Notes: generated from the letters alone by a model not told the origin. Numbered from the stretch's first letter, positions 7,007-15,616 are shown. The stretch is DNA of 24,667 bases from Anaerolineaceae bacterium (GCA_017995665.1 JAGOIM010000006.1:1-24667); one strand, 5' to 3'. Made by a program: numbers and translations.

Positions 7007-10000
7007 CAATTATTTTCACTTTCTTGGCGTATGGGTTCTGCCATCCTGCCGCAGTTGTTTTCACTTTGTCGTTCTCATCCCAATGGCTTGCTTCAATAAA
7101 AATCTGTTGTGATCCAGTAACCGCGTTGGTATAGCTGGCAGAGCGCAAAAGGTCTTCCAGGCTCATCCACTTTCCGGTTGGGTCGTAGGATTTTTCAATT
7201 TTCGAGCCGGAGAGATAATAGATTTCTCCGTCCCGTTTCATCATTATTTCCGGATAATTGTTTTCTACAGGCTGCAAGCTGACTTCGACAGTCTGGTCAT
7301 AATTCACCTTTGCCAACAATCTCAGATTGTCGAGAGTGCCGTTTTCAAGCAGATTCTCAATTTCTGTCTGCGCGTCCACGCTTCCACCCCTGTAGCTCTC
7401 CAACAAAACGCCGCTTGCAACATCCACATAAACTCCGCGGAAAAATTGGCCATAACTGGTTAGGAAGTTTTGAATCTGCTGGCTGGTTTCCAAAAGGTCG
7501 TTAGAGTAGAGCCGAAAAGGCATATCGCCATCGGCTTCCGTCCAAGGATCACCCGACTTATAAAGCAGTTTCCCGTTGGCATAGCCCGCGGCTCCATCTA
7601 AAGTGAGTGTCAAATAGCTGATCTCGCTCGCTCCGCTTGCAGTCAAAATAAGCCAATAAGTTTTGTTTGCTTCCAGTTCTATGGGCTTTTCCAACGCTCC
7701 GATTTGCCAAGCGCTCCCTGTTCCGATTTGGTCACCGCTAATTTTTGCCCGCCCGATAATGGCTCCCGGCACAGAACTCCCATCAGAAGCAATCTCAATC
7801 TCCAAAGAGCTTGGCAAGCCGATTTTTTTGATATAAACGCCCACGCTGCTTAAAGTTAGCCCTGCTGTTGGCCGTACAGACATCGCCATTGACAGAACGT
7901 TTGTCCCCAAATCCATTGTTATGCTGCCAATTGTCTGATGTTGATGCCCTGCCACTGGTTCATAAAGACGGAAGGGGAAGTCTACGGCCAAAGCCGTCCA
8001 ACTGCCATCATTCTCAATCACACTGCCTCCGGCTTGTAAACCAACCCCCTCGGTCGTGCCGATTTCGTAATAATTGTTTTCGTCTGCATTGCCCGCTGTA
8101 ATCTTGAGCAAATAATTCATGCCTGGACTTGTAACAGCGGGCCTGTCGAGCCAGTCGCCTTGCCAGGCAAAGTTATTGCCGATCCTTTTTGCCGGCAGAC
8201 TGCAAGTCCCCAAAAGAGAACCAACACCCCCGAGCAAAGTCTCAGAATAGACGCCAAGGTTCAAGTCGCCTGGCGACCCAATTTTTCTGACAAATACTTC
8301 TGCTTTCATAATCTCATTACTATCGGTTGCTTTGATCCGTTTATAAACCGCTTCTTTTCGTACGATTTGCCCGCTGATTGACTCTCCGTCCAAAGACACC
8401 CCGCCGGTTGTCCCTCTAACAACAAATGGCAAATCGCTGTTAGTCGCAATCCATTCACTACCGGCTTTCTGCCAGGCTTTTTCCCCCGGATATAATCCGC
8501 TCCCATCATAGCGTAAGCTGTAATAATTGCCAGTACTGACTTGCGAGGCAGTGATGATCAAAAAATAGCTGGTGTAGGCTTCCAGTCGCGGTAAATCAAG
8601 CCTTGCCTTCTGCCAACCAAAAGAAGTTGAAACATCGGCCTCATTGATTTTGCCAATCCCAATAATCCTTCCCGGTTCTCTATTTGCATTTTCTTCGGCA
8701 ATTGCAACTGTGATCTCGCCCGGTGCGCCATTTTTCCTGACATAGATTTCCACCTCGTGAATATTGGTGTTGTTTGTCGTTCTGAAGCTTTGCGCCAGCC
8801 CTTCGGTGGTTCCGTTCAATTGGATTTGCGCATTCCCGATGCTCGTATAAGCCGCCGATACTTGGTTTTGACTTAGCCTGTACATCGCATCCTGCTGAAT
8901 ATTGCTTGTCGTTCCGATTGACTTTTTCAGTGCTTGTCCACCGGCATAGCCTTGATTGCCGTCCGCCGGGAACTCAATAAAATTGTTTGCGTCAGCTTGC
9001 CGTGCTGTCATCACCAACCAAAAAGTCGCCGAACTAACTTCCACCGCTCGCGCCAAAACAACATTGAGCCAAGAGAATGCCGTCCCGATATTAATAGCTT
9101 CTGCTGTGCCTGTGGCAATTATTTCTCCCGGCTGCCCAGCATTGTTCCGGCAAACAGAAATTGAGAGTTGACCCGGGTCTCCAACCCGCCGTGCATAAAG
9201 CCCCACCTGAACCAACCTCTTCGCGGATCCAGCCAAAAAGCTTTGGGCATAACTGCTGGTAAGATGATCGAGCCTTTGATAACTGGATGTCATCGCCGTG
9301 TGTTCTAAAAATGTGGCACTGCGGTATAGCCGGAAGGGCATGTCAGCCGCATTTTCCTGCCAGGATGATGTCGCACTGACCCGGAACGTTCCTTCCGGAT
9401 AGCCTTTATTCAAATCCAGTGCAACCCGGTAAAAATTATCAGCATCGCACCACTGGCATGAAAACACCAAAAAATATCGGTCTCCTGCTTTCAGGTCAAT
9501 TGCATCCCCAAAGCTTCCGGAAACCCAGCTAAAATCTGCACCAATCTTTTCTGCTGCAATAGTAGTTTCTGCCAAACTCTCGCCCGGCAATTGCGAATTA
9601 ATGTATTCATGCACCGCAACAGTCACTTCTCCCGGCCCGCCATTTTTTCGCAAAAACAAACTAACCTCTGACAGCCGGAAATCAGTCGCTGCTCTGAAGC
9701 TTTGGGCTACCTTTATTTCTGGCGCTTGGATTTCATAACCGTGCCCATTGCCGGTTGTTTGGTAAGACAGTGCCAGCCTGGTTGGCACCATCGCATACTG
9801 CCAACCCAGTGTCTCCCATTCTCCAATCCCTTTGATTACCGCAACCGGATTATCGCTGCTTTCAATATCCGGATAGATCCGTGGGAATGCCCGTTCCTGC
9901 AACTCAACCCTTGCCCTGACATCTGCGGCCAACGCATTGCTTTCCCCAATCGAGAGCAACAACTCTTTTCGGCCATATTTCTGGATTGACTCTTCGTCCT

Positions 10001-10367
10001 CAACCCAATCCGTGGACATCGTAACCCCGGTTCCCTGCCCATTGGTGTTAACTATCGTATAAAGCACCTGTATTGCGTTTGCCATTTCGTCCAAATCAGC
10101 AATCAGCTTGACCTTCCCAACCGGCACTTCAACCCTCGATACAATCCCCCACCACAGCGGATTTCCGCTATCGTCATAGATTTCAATCCGATCCCTCAGC
10201 CAATCCAAAAGAGCTGGCATTGCGTCCTCATTCCCCCGGATTTCCAGCATGCATTCCTTTGGCCCGCCATAAACATGCGTTGACCGCTCTTTGACCTCAA
10301 CTTCCATCCCAGCCGGTAGAAATTGCTCGGTCAATAGATCTCGCTGCAAAAATCTCACTTTTTTCAT
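6999..10367 (-). CDS. Tail hub (Tal-like) protein with five tandem modules
   Basis: This 1122-aa protein follows a Dit-like gene, the place of the tail-associated baseplate hub. Residues 1-205 and 960-1122 look like the two parts of a siphovirus hub (gp27-like fold), with features such as LWWGIVSRVEVPVGKVKLIA and LEDLLRSASYTNAVTGSQQ. Between them lie five tandem modules of about 152 residues (about 207-958). Each has an R/K-K-x-G-x-P-G beta motif (241-252, 394-405, 545-556, 695-706, 848-859) and most end in a D-x-P-F-R-L-Y strand. They resemble jelly-roll carbohydrate-binding or 'choice-of-anchor' type domains. A role in binding host surface glycans is inferred. ATGA overlap with the Dit stop supports the start. 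Confidence 0.78.
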   Translation of the reverse strand: MKKVRFLQRDLLTEQFLPAGMEVEVKERSTHVYGGPKECMLEIRGNEDAMPALLDWLRDRIEIYDDSGNPLWWGIVSRVEVPVGKVKLIADLDEMANAIQVLYTIVNTNGQGTGVTMSTDWVEDEESIQKYGRKELLLSIGESNALAADVRARVELQERAFPRIYPDIESSDNPVAVIKGIGEWETLGWQYAMVPTRLALSYQTTGNGHGYEIQAPEIKVAQSFRAATDFRLSEVSLFLRKNGGPGEVTVAVHEYINSQLPGESLAETTIAAEKIGADFSWVSGSFGDAIDLKAGDRYFLVFSCQWCDADNFYRVALDLNKGYPEGTFRVSATSSWQENAADMPFRLYRSATFLEHTAMTSSYQRLDHLTSSYAQSFLAGSAKRLVQVGLYARRVGDPGQLSISVCRNNAGQPGEIIATGTAEAINIGTAFSWLNVVLARAVEVSSATFWLVMTARQADANNFIEFPADGNQGYAGGQALKKSIGTTSNIQQDAMYRLSQNQVSAAYTSIGNAQIQLNGTTEGLAQSFRTTNNTNIHEVEIYVRKNGAPGEITVAIAEENANREPGRIIGIGKINEADVSTSFGWQKARLDLPRLEAYTSYFLIITASQVSTGNYYSLRYDGSGLYPGEKAWQKAGSEWIATNSDLPFVVRGTTGGVSLDGESISGQIVRKEAVYKRIKATDSNEIMKAEVFVRKIGSPGDLNLGVYSETLLGGVGSLLGTCSLPAKRIGNNFAWQGDWLDRPAVTSPGMNYLLKITAGNADENNYYEIGTTEGVGLQAGGSVIENDGSWTALAVDFPFRLYEPVAGHQHQTIGSITMDLGTNVLSMAMSVRPTAGLTLSSVGVYIKKIGLPSSLEIEIASDGSSVPGAIIGRAKISGDQIGTGSAWQIGALEKPIELEANKTYWLILTASGASEISYLTLTLDGAAGYANGKLLYKSGDPWTEADGDMPFRLYSNDLLETSQQIQNFLTSYGQFFRGVYVDVASGVLLESYRGGSVDAQTEIENLLENGTLDNLRLLAKVNYDQTVEVSLQPVENNYPEIMMKRDGEIYYLSGSKIEKSYDPTGKWMSLEDLLRSASYTNAVTGSQQIFIEASHWDENDKVKTTAAGWQNPYAKKVKIIDG
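7494..9740 (-). repeat. Five diverged coding repeats of about 456 bp in the hub gene
   Basis: The module motif recurs at intervals of 153, 151, 150 and 153 codons. The copies have diverged at protein level, so the duplication is old or the copies have been under separate selection. Confidence 0.8.
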
Positions 10368-11674
10368 ATTGAGCGCCGCCTTGGACGGTAGCTTCCTTGT
10401 ACGCGCAAACTAAAATCAATCGGAGCACTGTTACCGTAAATCGAATGCATTGCAAAGACAAAACGATGCACCGCCGCTGGCTTCAGCATTAGTTCTCCGG
10501 TCATTTTCCGCAAGCCATGTCTCTTGCCGGCTGCTGTCTCTGCCCAACCTTTATCCCCATCTATAATGACTTTTCCCTGCGTTTCAACGTTGGTATCAAT
10601 CGACACAAAACCGTCTTGCGCCATCAAGAGGATATCGTCAAAAGCCCAAGTCCAAGTACCCGCCCGGCTTGGCGTGAGCCATAGCTCTAATGTCAATCCG
10701 GTGAGATTGTCCAAGCCATCCAACCAGGGTGGCAGCTGGAAGTCAAACAACTCTAACCAATGCCGGCTGTAATTGGCCGCAGGTCTCACCCAGGCTGATT
10801 CCCAAACAGTGTTCACGCCATGTGTTATTTTCAGTTTGTACTTGTAGTTTTGGTAGTCTCCAAGATAGTATGGCCGCAAAAGCATCCTCACTCTTTGCCC
10901 CCTTACCGCAGTGATTAAATCTTCAGACAATACCCACTGCAATGCCGGCAGCGTTTGCCCGTAAGTCATACTTCCTTGCACAAATGCCCCACCGCTTGCC
11001 CCTGCGTTTGCAACTGCTGTCACCCCTATTGCCGCCTCAGCTTCGATGCTCCAGCCATCAATCCAATCCGGACGGCTGTTGTTCATCCCAATCCACAAAC
11101 CACCTAAAATGTTTGTTGACAAATTTGTAATTTCAAGCTTCACCGGCGTTGGCAACTCCCCTTTGATTACAAGCGCACTGACATTCGCAAAATTGATCCT
11201 CTTGTTGGGCACAGAGCCGACCCCGTCATTGCAGTTATATACTTTTGCCAATCCGCTTTGGCTGTTGACATTTGCAATTCCGATATTGCTTTCCGGTCCT
11301 TCCCAAAAGGGATCTCTTTCGAAGCTGATTTCTACATCAACTCTGCCCTTTGGCCACTGACTGGCAACCGCCGCAGTAACTTGCAAAATTGCGTTGTAAA
11401 CCCGGCTCCGCCATGCGATTTCGCCATCATTTACCTTATATTCGACATAAACCTTGTCATCAGTCGGACTTCCGGTCCGCGCTTTTTCAAACATGTTATT
11501 CAGATTTTCAATGGTTGACGGCACATACTGCCTTATTTGCACCTCTACCGTTTCGGTAATATGCTCATCATCAACCGACGCTTCCGGCGCATATCCGCGC
11601 TCCATAACCATCGTTACCCTGTCGTTCAGGTTGAACCTATCGTCTCCACAAACAAAATTCAAGCTGCTTGCCAT
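10364..11674 (-). CDS. Distal tail protein (Dit-like) with central insertion
   Basis: This 436-aa protein sits between tape measure and hub. Residues 1-140 (MASSLNFVCGDDRFNLNDRV onward, with ASQWPKGRVDVEISFERDPFW) and the C-terminal 80 (VETQGKVIIDGDKGWAETA) fit the two conserved parts of Dit, which forms the hexameric ring linking tail tube and hub. The middle (about 150-350) is an extra beta-rich segment (LFDFQLPPWLDGLDNLTGLT, TWTWAFDDILLMAQDG) like a jelly-roll or galactose-binding domain. Dit proteins are usually about 250 aa, so this is an 'evolved' Dit with a probable carbohydrate-binding insertion. The ATG at 11674 shares its A with the TGA of the tape measure; the TTG three bases upstream is less likely. 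Confidence 0.72.
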   Translation of the reverse strand: MASSLNFVCGDDRFNLNDRVTMVMERGYAPEASVDDEHITETVEVQIRQYVPSTIENLNNMFEKARTGSPTDDKVYVEYKVNDGEIAWRSRVYNAILQVTAAVASQWPKGRVDVEISFERDPFWEGPESNIGIANVNSQSGLAKVYNCNDGVGSVPNKRINFANVSALVIKGELPTPVKLEITNLSTNILGGLWIGMNNSRPDWIDGWSIEAEAAIGVTAVANAGASGGAFVQGSMTYGQTLPALQWVLSEDLITAVRGQRVRMLLRPYYLGDYQNYKYKLKITHGVNTVWESAWVRPAANYSRHWLELFDFQLPPWLDGLDNLTGLTLELWLTPSRAGTWTWAFDDILLMAQDGFVSIDTNVETQGKVIIDGDKGWAETAAGKRHGLRKMTGELMLKPAAVHRFVFAMHSIYGNSAPIDFSLRVQGSYRPRRRSI

Positions 11675-14409
11675 CAAAAGCCCTCTGTAATTTTCCTGGC
11701 CACTTTGTTGGCCAATAACTCATAATCAATCGGCTCGCTTGGATTGACATTGATCGTCACCGACCGCCCCGGCAAAGCTCCGGCAGGGACGGCTTGCGGA
11801 ATAAACGTCGGAATGTTGTTTTGAACCATTCTGACCAATCCACCCAAGCCCGCTTTAGCGCTTTGGTTTGCCACTTCAATTCCGGACATAAAGCCAAAGC
11901 TCGTAGCTTCCGGCAAAACCAAGCCACCCAAGCCAAAACCACCTTTTCTTGGACTTGGTTGGTTTTGTGGCACCGGATCATCGCCTTCCAAAATCGGATT
12001 ATTCGGGCTGGATTCGATAATCCCATCACTTACACTCCCGGATCCACCGGCGTCACCAAACAAGCCTCCCAAAAGCCCTTTAACCTTACCAACCAGCCAA
12101 CTCCAGGCTGCAGTAATGCCGCTCCAAATCCCTTCCACAATTTCTCTTCCAACTTCCGCGAAGCTTGATATCGCCCCCGTAATGCCCCCCTTCAATTTGT
12201 CAATCAGCTCCTTGCCTTTTTGTCCAATAGAGCCAAACCAACTTGTAATACCGTTCACAAGCTGCTGGATGCTCTCTTTACCCGATGTGGTCATGGCAGT
12301 CCATTTAGACTTAATCCCAGAAATAACCTTGTCAATCAGCTCTTTACCTTTGGTTGAAAAGTCGCTATACCAACTTACAATCCCTTCTTTCACATTCGAG
12401 ATCACCTCAGAACCGGCCGCAACTGCACCCGGAATCATATTCTTGATGCCGGTGATCAATGTCGTGATCAGCTCAACGCCTGCTTGCAAAATCATCGGTA
12501 AGGCTTCTACCAAGGCCGTGAAAATTGCCGTCACAATCTCCGGGATATAGGCAATCAGCTCAGGCAGCGCCTGAACCAGTCCATTCACCAAAGTAAGGAT
12601 CAACTGCAAAGCCGCCTGGATCAATAATGGCAAATTCTGGATCAACGTAATCACCACCTTCGGGATGATTGTTGCAATCATCGTCATAAATTGCGGCAAA
12701 GCCTGTCCAATCCCCTCAATCAAGGTCACCACCATCTGAATGGCAGCCGGAATCAACTGCGGCAACAAATTGCCAATCGCCGCAATCAAAGACTCAACAA
12801 GCGCCGCCCCCGTTTCCATCATCGTCGGCAACATCGTAATCATCCCATTCACCAACTGCATAATCAACCCGGGTGCCGCCTCCATCAACATTGGACCCAA
12901 CTCACCAATCACCGACACCAGTGTTTCGATCAGTGTCGTCCCAATTTCCAACATCTTGGGCATCTCTCCCAAAAGCATGTCAAAAACTTGGCTCAATCCG
13001 CTCATTCCGGCAGACAATATCGTCGGTAGCAGGCTGACAATCGTCGCAAACACCTGCGAAAACAAATTCATAATCACATTTAATAATTCCGGCAACAATG
13101 CCCCAATCATCGGCAACACTGTCCCGACCACTTGCGGCAAAGCAGTAAAGATATTTTGCAAAACCGGTGTCAGGTTTTTCACCACCGCCCCAAAGGCATC
13201 AACCATGTTTTGCGTCAGGTTCGTCATGTCGGCATCTCTCGAGCCCAAACCGGCAATAAAGCTCTCTGCGGCCGCTTTCATCAAACCAAAGCTGCCGGTT
13301 ACCGTCTGAGTGGCTTCTTTTTCGAAGTTGCCGGCATATTGCTCTGTCTTTTCGAAGAACATCTGCATGGCAAGCTCAGCCTTTTCGGCATTGCTCGCTT
13401 GCGCCCAGGTGAACTTCAGACCTTTTTCGAGTGCATAAGCCTCAAGCGTGGTCGCATTCATCGCCACGCCCAGATTGTCCATCATCGTAAAGTTCCCCTT
13501 GGCGGCACCCTTGATGCTGTCAAAAGCCGTCTGAACGTCAATGCCCATCACCGAGGCCATGTCGGCCGCGCGTTGCATTGCCCGGGATGTCAAATCGGCA
13601 CTGCGCTCAATCTCGATCCCGCTGCCCTGGAAGAGCGAGCCCATAATGTTGGCCGTAGCCAAATATTGGCTCTGAGATGCCCCCATTGTCCGGTAAGCAT
13701 CTTCTCCAATCCGGTTCATCTGCCCCGCGTATCGCTGGAATACCGCTTCACTACCGCCCAGGTTCTGTTCCAGTTCCCCAAAAGATTTGATCACCGATGT
13801 TGCCAGCTTATAAACTGCCGCGCCGGTTCCAACAACCAGCCCGCCCAAAGCCACGCCCGCTGCTTTGCCAATTTTTGCCAATTGATCGGGGATTTTCTTC
13901 AGTCCCTCGGCCGCCTCGGCTCCTAAATCCTTCAAGGTCTCTTTGAAGCTCTTTACCTTAGGCTTGGCTTTGTCCGATTCGTCACCGGTCTTTTTCGCCC
14001 CTTTTGCCGCGGTATCCGAGCCTTTTCCCATGCTATCCAAGGCGCTTTCGGTTTCGCCCAGTTCCCGCGTCAATTTGCCCAGAGTTTCGTTCTCTTTATT
14101 GAGCTTAATCTGCAATTCTTGGGCAGCGACGCTGTTTTTACCCTTTGCCGCTGCCACTTTTTCATATTCTGCTTGTGTTTGGCTTATCTTTTGCTTTTGG
14201 ACGTCAACAGACTTGGAAAGCGTATCCATCCGCTTTTCCAAACCTTCAGACGTTTTGCTCCAATCCCCCAGGCTGGCAACACTGGCTTTGAACCCACTGT
14301 CCAATTCCCTTAGATCTCGATTTGCCTGAGCGATACCTGTCTTAAAATCGGTAACGTCAAGCGACATCGAGCTGTTCAAAGCATCTGCACTACCGGAGCT
14401 CTTAGCCAT
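11674..14409 (-). CDS. Tail tape measure protein
   Basis: This 911-aa protein sets tail length and is threaded through the tail tube. The N-terminal 180 residues are charged coiled coil (RMDTLSKSVDVQKQKISQTQ region). A tape-measure core follows (IMGSLFQGSGIEIERSADLT, IKGAAKGNFTMMDNLGVAMN). Residues 439-768 form fifteen unbroken 22-residue repeats, very hydrophobic at first and then Lys/Trp-rich. The C-terminus is Gly/Pro-rich. I chose the ATG at 14409, which overlaps the GT stop codon (GATGGCTAA) and has GAGG nine bases upstream; codons further upstream in this frame belong to the overlapping T reading frame. At about 0.15 nm per residue (known rule) a tail of roughly 135 nm is expected. Confidence 0.9.
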   Translation of the reverse strand: MAKSSGSADALNSSMSLDVTDFKTGIAQANRDLRELDSGFKASVASLGDWSKTSEGLEKRMDTLSKSVDVQKQKISQTQAEYEKVAAAKGKNSVAAQELQIKLNKENETLGKLTRELGETESALDSMGKGSDTAAKGAKKTGDESDKAKPKVKSFKETLKDLGAEAAEGLKKIPDQLAKIGKAAGVALGGLVVGTGAAVYKLATSVIKSFGELEQNLGGSEAVFQRYAGQMNRIGEDAYRTMGASQSQYLATANIMGSLFQGSGIEIERSADLTSRAMQRAADMASVMGIDVQTAFDSIKGAAKGNFTMMDNLGVAMNATTLEAYALEKGLKFTWAQASNAEKAELAMQMFFEKTEQYAGNFEKEATQTVTGSFGLMKAAAESFIAGLGSRDADMTNLTQNMVDAFGAVVKNLTPVLQNIFTALPQVVGTVLPMIGALLPELLNVIMNLFSQVFATIVSLLPTILSAGMSGLSQVFDMLLGEMPKMLEIGTTLIETLVSVIGELGPMLMEAAPGLIMQLVNGMITMLPTMMETGAALVESLIAAIGNLLPQLIPAAIQMVVTLIEGIGQALPQFMTMIATIIPKVVITLIQNLPLLIQAALQLILTLVNGLVQALPELIAYIPEIVTAIFTALVEALPMILQAGVELITTLITGIKNMIPGAVAAGSEVISNVKEGIVSWYSDFSTKGKELIDKVISGIKSKWTAMTTSGKESIQQLVNGITSWFGSIGQKGKELIDKLKGGITGAISSFAEVGREIVEGIWSGITAAWSWLVGKVKGLLGGLFGDAGGSGSVSDGIIESSPNNPILEGDDPVPQNQPSPRKGGFGLGGLVLPEATSFGFMSGIEVANQSAKAGLGGLVRMVQNNIPTFIPQAVPAGALPGRSVTINVNPSEPIDYELLANKVARKITEGF
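12106..13095 (-). repeat. Fifteen 66-bp-period coding repeats in the tape measure gene
   Basis: The protein units start LPELLNVIM, LPTILSAGM, MPKMLEIGT, GPMLMEAAP, LPTMMETGA, LPQLIPAAI, LPQFMTMIA, LPLLIQAAL, LPELIAYIP, LPMILQAGV, IPGAVAAGS, YSDFSTKGK, WTAMTTSGK, FGSIGQKGK, ISSFAEVGR. Each is exactly 22 residues with no insertion or deletion, 330 residues in all. Confidence 0.9.
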
Positions 14410-14919
14410 CCCAATCAACCTCATCCGCATACAAAACTCTTGGCTTGCTCGCTCCATTCCCGGAGTTGTGGCGCAACAGCGCAAACAAGCTATCGCTGTC
14501 TGTCCTGTCGATCTCCGCCAAAGACCAGCCAAAACTTTTGATTAGCATCATTTCCAAATCCAATAAAATCTCGTATAGTTCCCTCTCCTCAGAGCCTAAC
14601 TCTGAGGAGGCGTAGGGTTTGGCGATGTCCCGGACATTTTCATTGTGATGGCAGTTACTACGGCCATAATCTCGCCCATGTCCGCTTTATCCATCAGATC
14701 ATCCCGGCTAAACTTATTCCCGAAAAACTCAACCACAAAATCCGCCAGCTGGTCAATTGCATCCTCGCTGATGTTTTCCATATCGTCGCCAAAGTTTTGA
14801 ATCGTTTTCATCATCTGGCTTGCTTTTTTCAGCAAGCGGAAAGGCACAAAACTCCGGTTATATTCAGCTTCGACTTCGTCATTCTCGCCGTATAGTTTCA
14901 AATTGATTGCGTAAGACAT
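14402..14919 (-). CDS. Tail assembly chaperone GT, made by -1 frameshift
   Basis: This is the frameshifted product of the tail chaperone gene. Ribosomes reading frame G reach the slippery A AAC CCT at 14620-14614 and slip back one base, then continue to the TAA at 14404-14402. The product would be 172 aa: the first 102 residues of G plus 70 new residues (starting YASSELGSEERELYEILLDL and including FGWSLAEIDRTDSDSLFALL). That extension looks like the T domain of lambda-like GT proteins and is absent from ordinary ORF calls because it has no start codon of its own in a good context. GT recruits the tape measure and tail tube protein, by analogy with lambda. Confidence 0.85.
14585..14620 (-). 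promoter_or_regulatory. Programmed -1 ribosomal frameshift signal
   Basis: The canonical heptamer A AAC CCT (14620-14614) fits X XXY YYZ in the G reading frame. Four bases later comes a hairpin CTCCTCAGAG (14609-14600), loop TTAGG, CTCTGAGGAG (14594-14585), ten perfect base pairs. The loop carries the G stop codon TAG (14598-14596). Confidence 0.85.
14596..14919 (-). CDS. Tail assembly chaperone G
   Basis: This 107-aa acidic helical protein lies between the major tail protein and the tape measure, the position of gpG-type chaperones. It has MSYAINLKLYGENDEVEAEY then a helical body (FGDDMENISEDAIDQLADFV) and a Pro/Thr-rich end. G is the unshifted product and GT the shifted one; in lambda the ratio of the two is essential. 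GAGGAG with spacing of eight bases precedes the ATG at 14919. Confidence 0.85.
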   Translation of the reverse strand: MSYAINLKLYGENDEVEAEYNRSFVPFRLLKKASQMMKTIQNFGDDMENISEDAIDQLADFVVEFFGNKFSRDDLMDKADMGEIMAVVTAITMKMSGTSPNPTPPQS

Positions 14920-14960
14920 TTAATCACTCCTCTTTTTTGTTATTAATCTTCAATTTGTTC

Positions 14961-14986
14961 AATTGGGGGTGAAAACACCCCCAATT
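14961..14986 (-). promoter_or_regulatory. Strong intercistronic hairpin after the major tail protein
   Basis: An 11-bp perfect stem AATTGGGGGTG / CACCCCCAATT with a 4-nt loop begins one base after the major tail gene stop codon (14990-14988). No T-run follows on either strand, so it is not a normal intrinsic terminator. It may protect the 3' end of processed major-tail mRNA or reduce read-through into the chaperone gene. Confidence 0.6.
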
Positions 14987-14987
14987 A

Positions 14988-15614
14988 CTAAGATACAGTT
15001 GCCGGCACCGGAACGGTCGTAAACCAACTGGCGATCAAAGTCGCCGAATTAGTGTCGTCCTCGTCCACGCGCGTCGATTTCACCGTTTCGGTTTTTCCCG
15101 CGGCTGTTGCAAACTTATAAATCGTCTGCATCGCCGTAAACGTCAGTTTGCGCGTCTTTGGCGCCGGTGTGCCTTCCAAGGTCTGATATTCCTCATCACC
15201 CAAGGCGAACTTACCCTTCAAATAAGAGACATACAGGTACTTTCCGTTCGACTTTTTCGAGCGGAACATCAAAGCCGCCTCCGGCGCATTACCGCCGCTG
15301 CCTTCAATAAACATCCCGTTCGCAGCGTTGAAAGTGCTGCCCGTCAACTCAGCCGCCAAAGGTAGCGGTACGTTTGTTACTTCAATTTCCACACTGCTTT
15401 CACCGTCCGATGTGCTCGAATCAAAAACACCGTCGTCCGCATATTGGACGGTCGTGTTCTTGCTCCCCGAGACCTTAAGTGTTGCAGCCGGTGCCAAAGC
15501 TTTTACCGTTCCCGCGGTATAAGCGGTGGCAGTGTCACTCGTAATCAGCGCGTAATGCAAACTGTCCAAGCCAACAACAGATTTATAGGCTCCCGCCTGA
15601 ATTTCGCCAGCCAT
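14988..15614 (-). CDS. Major tail (tube) protein
   Basis: This 208-aa protein is of the phi13-type major tail family, which polymerises into the tail tube. Features are the N-terminal GLDSLHYALITSDTATAYTA, the pattern KVSGSKNTTVQYADDGVFDS, EIEVTNVPLPLAAELTGSTF, and ALMFRSKKSNGKYLYVSYLK followed by a beta-hairpin that mentions TLEGTPAPKTRKLTFTA. Position between the tail terminator and tail chaperone fits. GGAG precedes the ATG at 15614. It has no C-terminal Ig-like decoration domain. Confidence 0.88.
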   Translation of the reverse strand: MAGEIQAGAYKSVVGLDSLHYALITSDTATAYTAGTVKALAPAATLKVSGSKNTTVQYADDGVFDSSTSDGESSVEIEVTNVPLPLAAELTGSTFNAANGMFIEGSGGNAPEAALMFRSKKSNGKYLYVSYLKGKFALGDEEYQTLEGTPAPKTRKLTFTAMQTIYKFATAAGKTETVKSTRVDEDDTNSATLIASWFTTVPVPATVS

Positions 15615-15616
15615 AG

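Noticed and set aside
12106..13095. 66-bp periodicity considered as a CRISPR array or satellite DNA
   Set aside because: The period is conserved at protein level, not as identical DNA repeats with spacers, and it lies in a continuous tape measure frame.
13132..13926. Long plus-strand open frame of 264 codons inside the tape measure gene
   Set aside because: It is antisense to a conserved tape measure coding region, has no ribosome site and no recognisable domain; the frame is open because of the composition of the opposite strand. The same applies to the 231-codon plus frame at 19197-19892.
14410..14532. Tape measure start at 14532
   Set aside because: These codons lie opposite the T reading frame in another phase, give a Cys/Arg-rich peptide unlike a tape measure, and lack a ribosome site. 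The ATG at 14409 overlaps the GT stop as expected.
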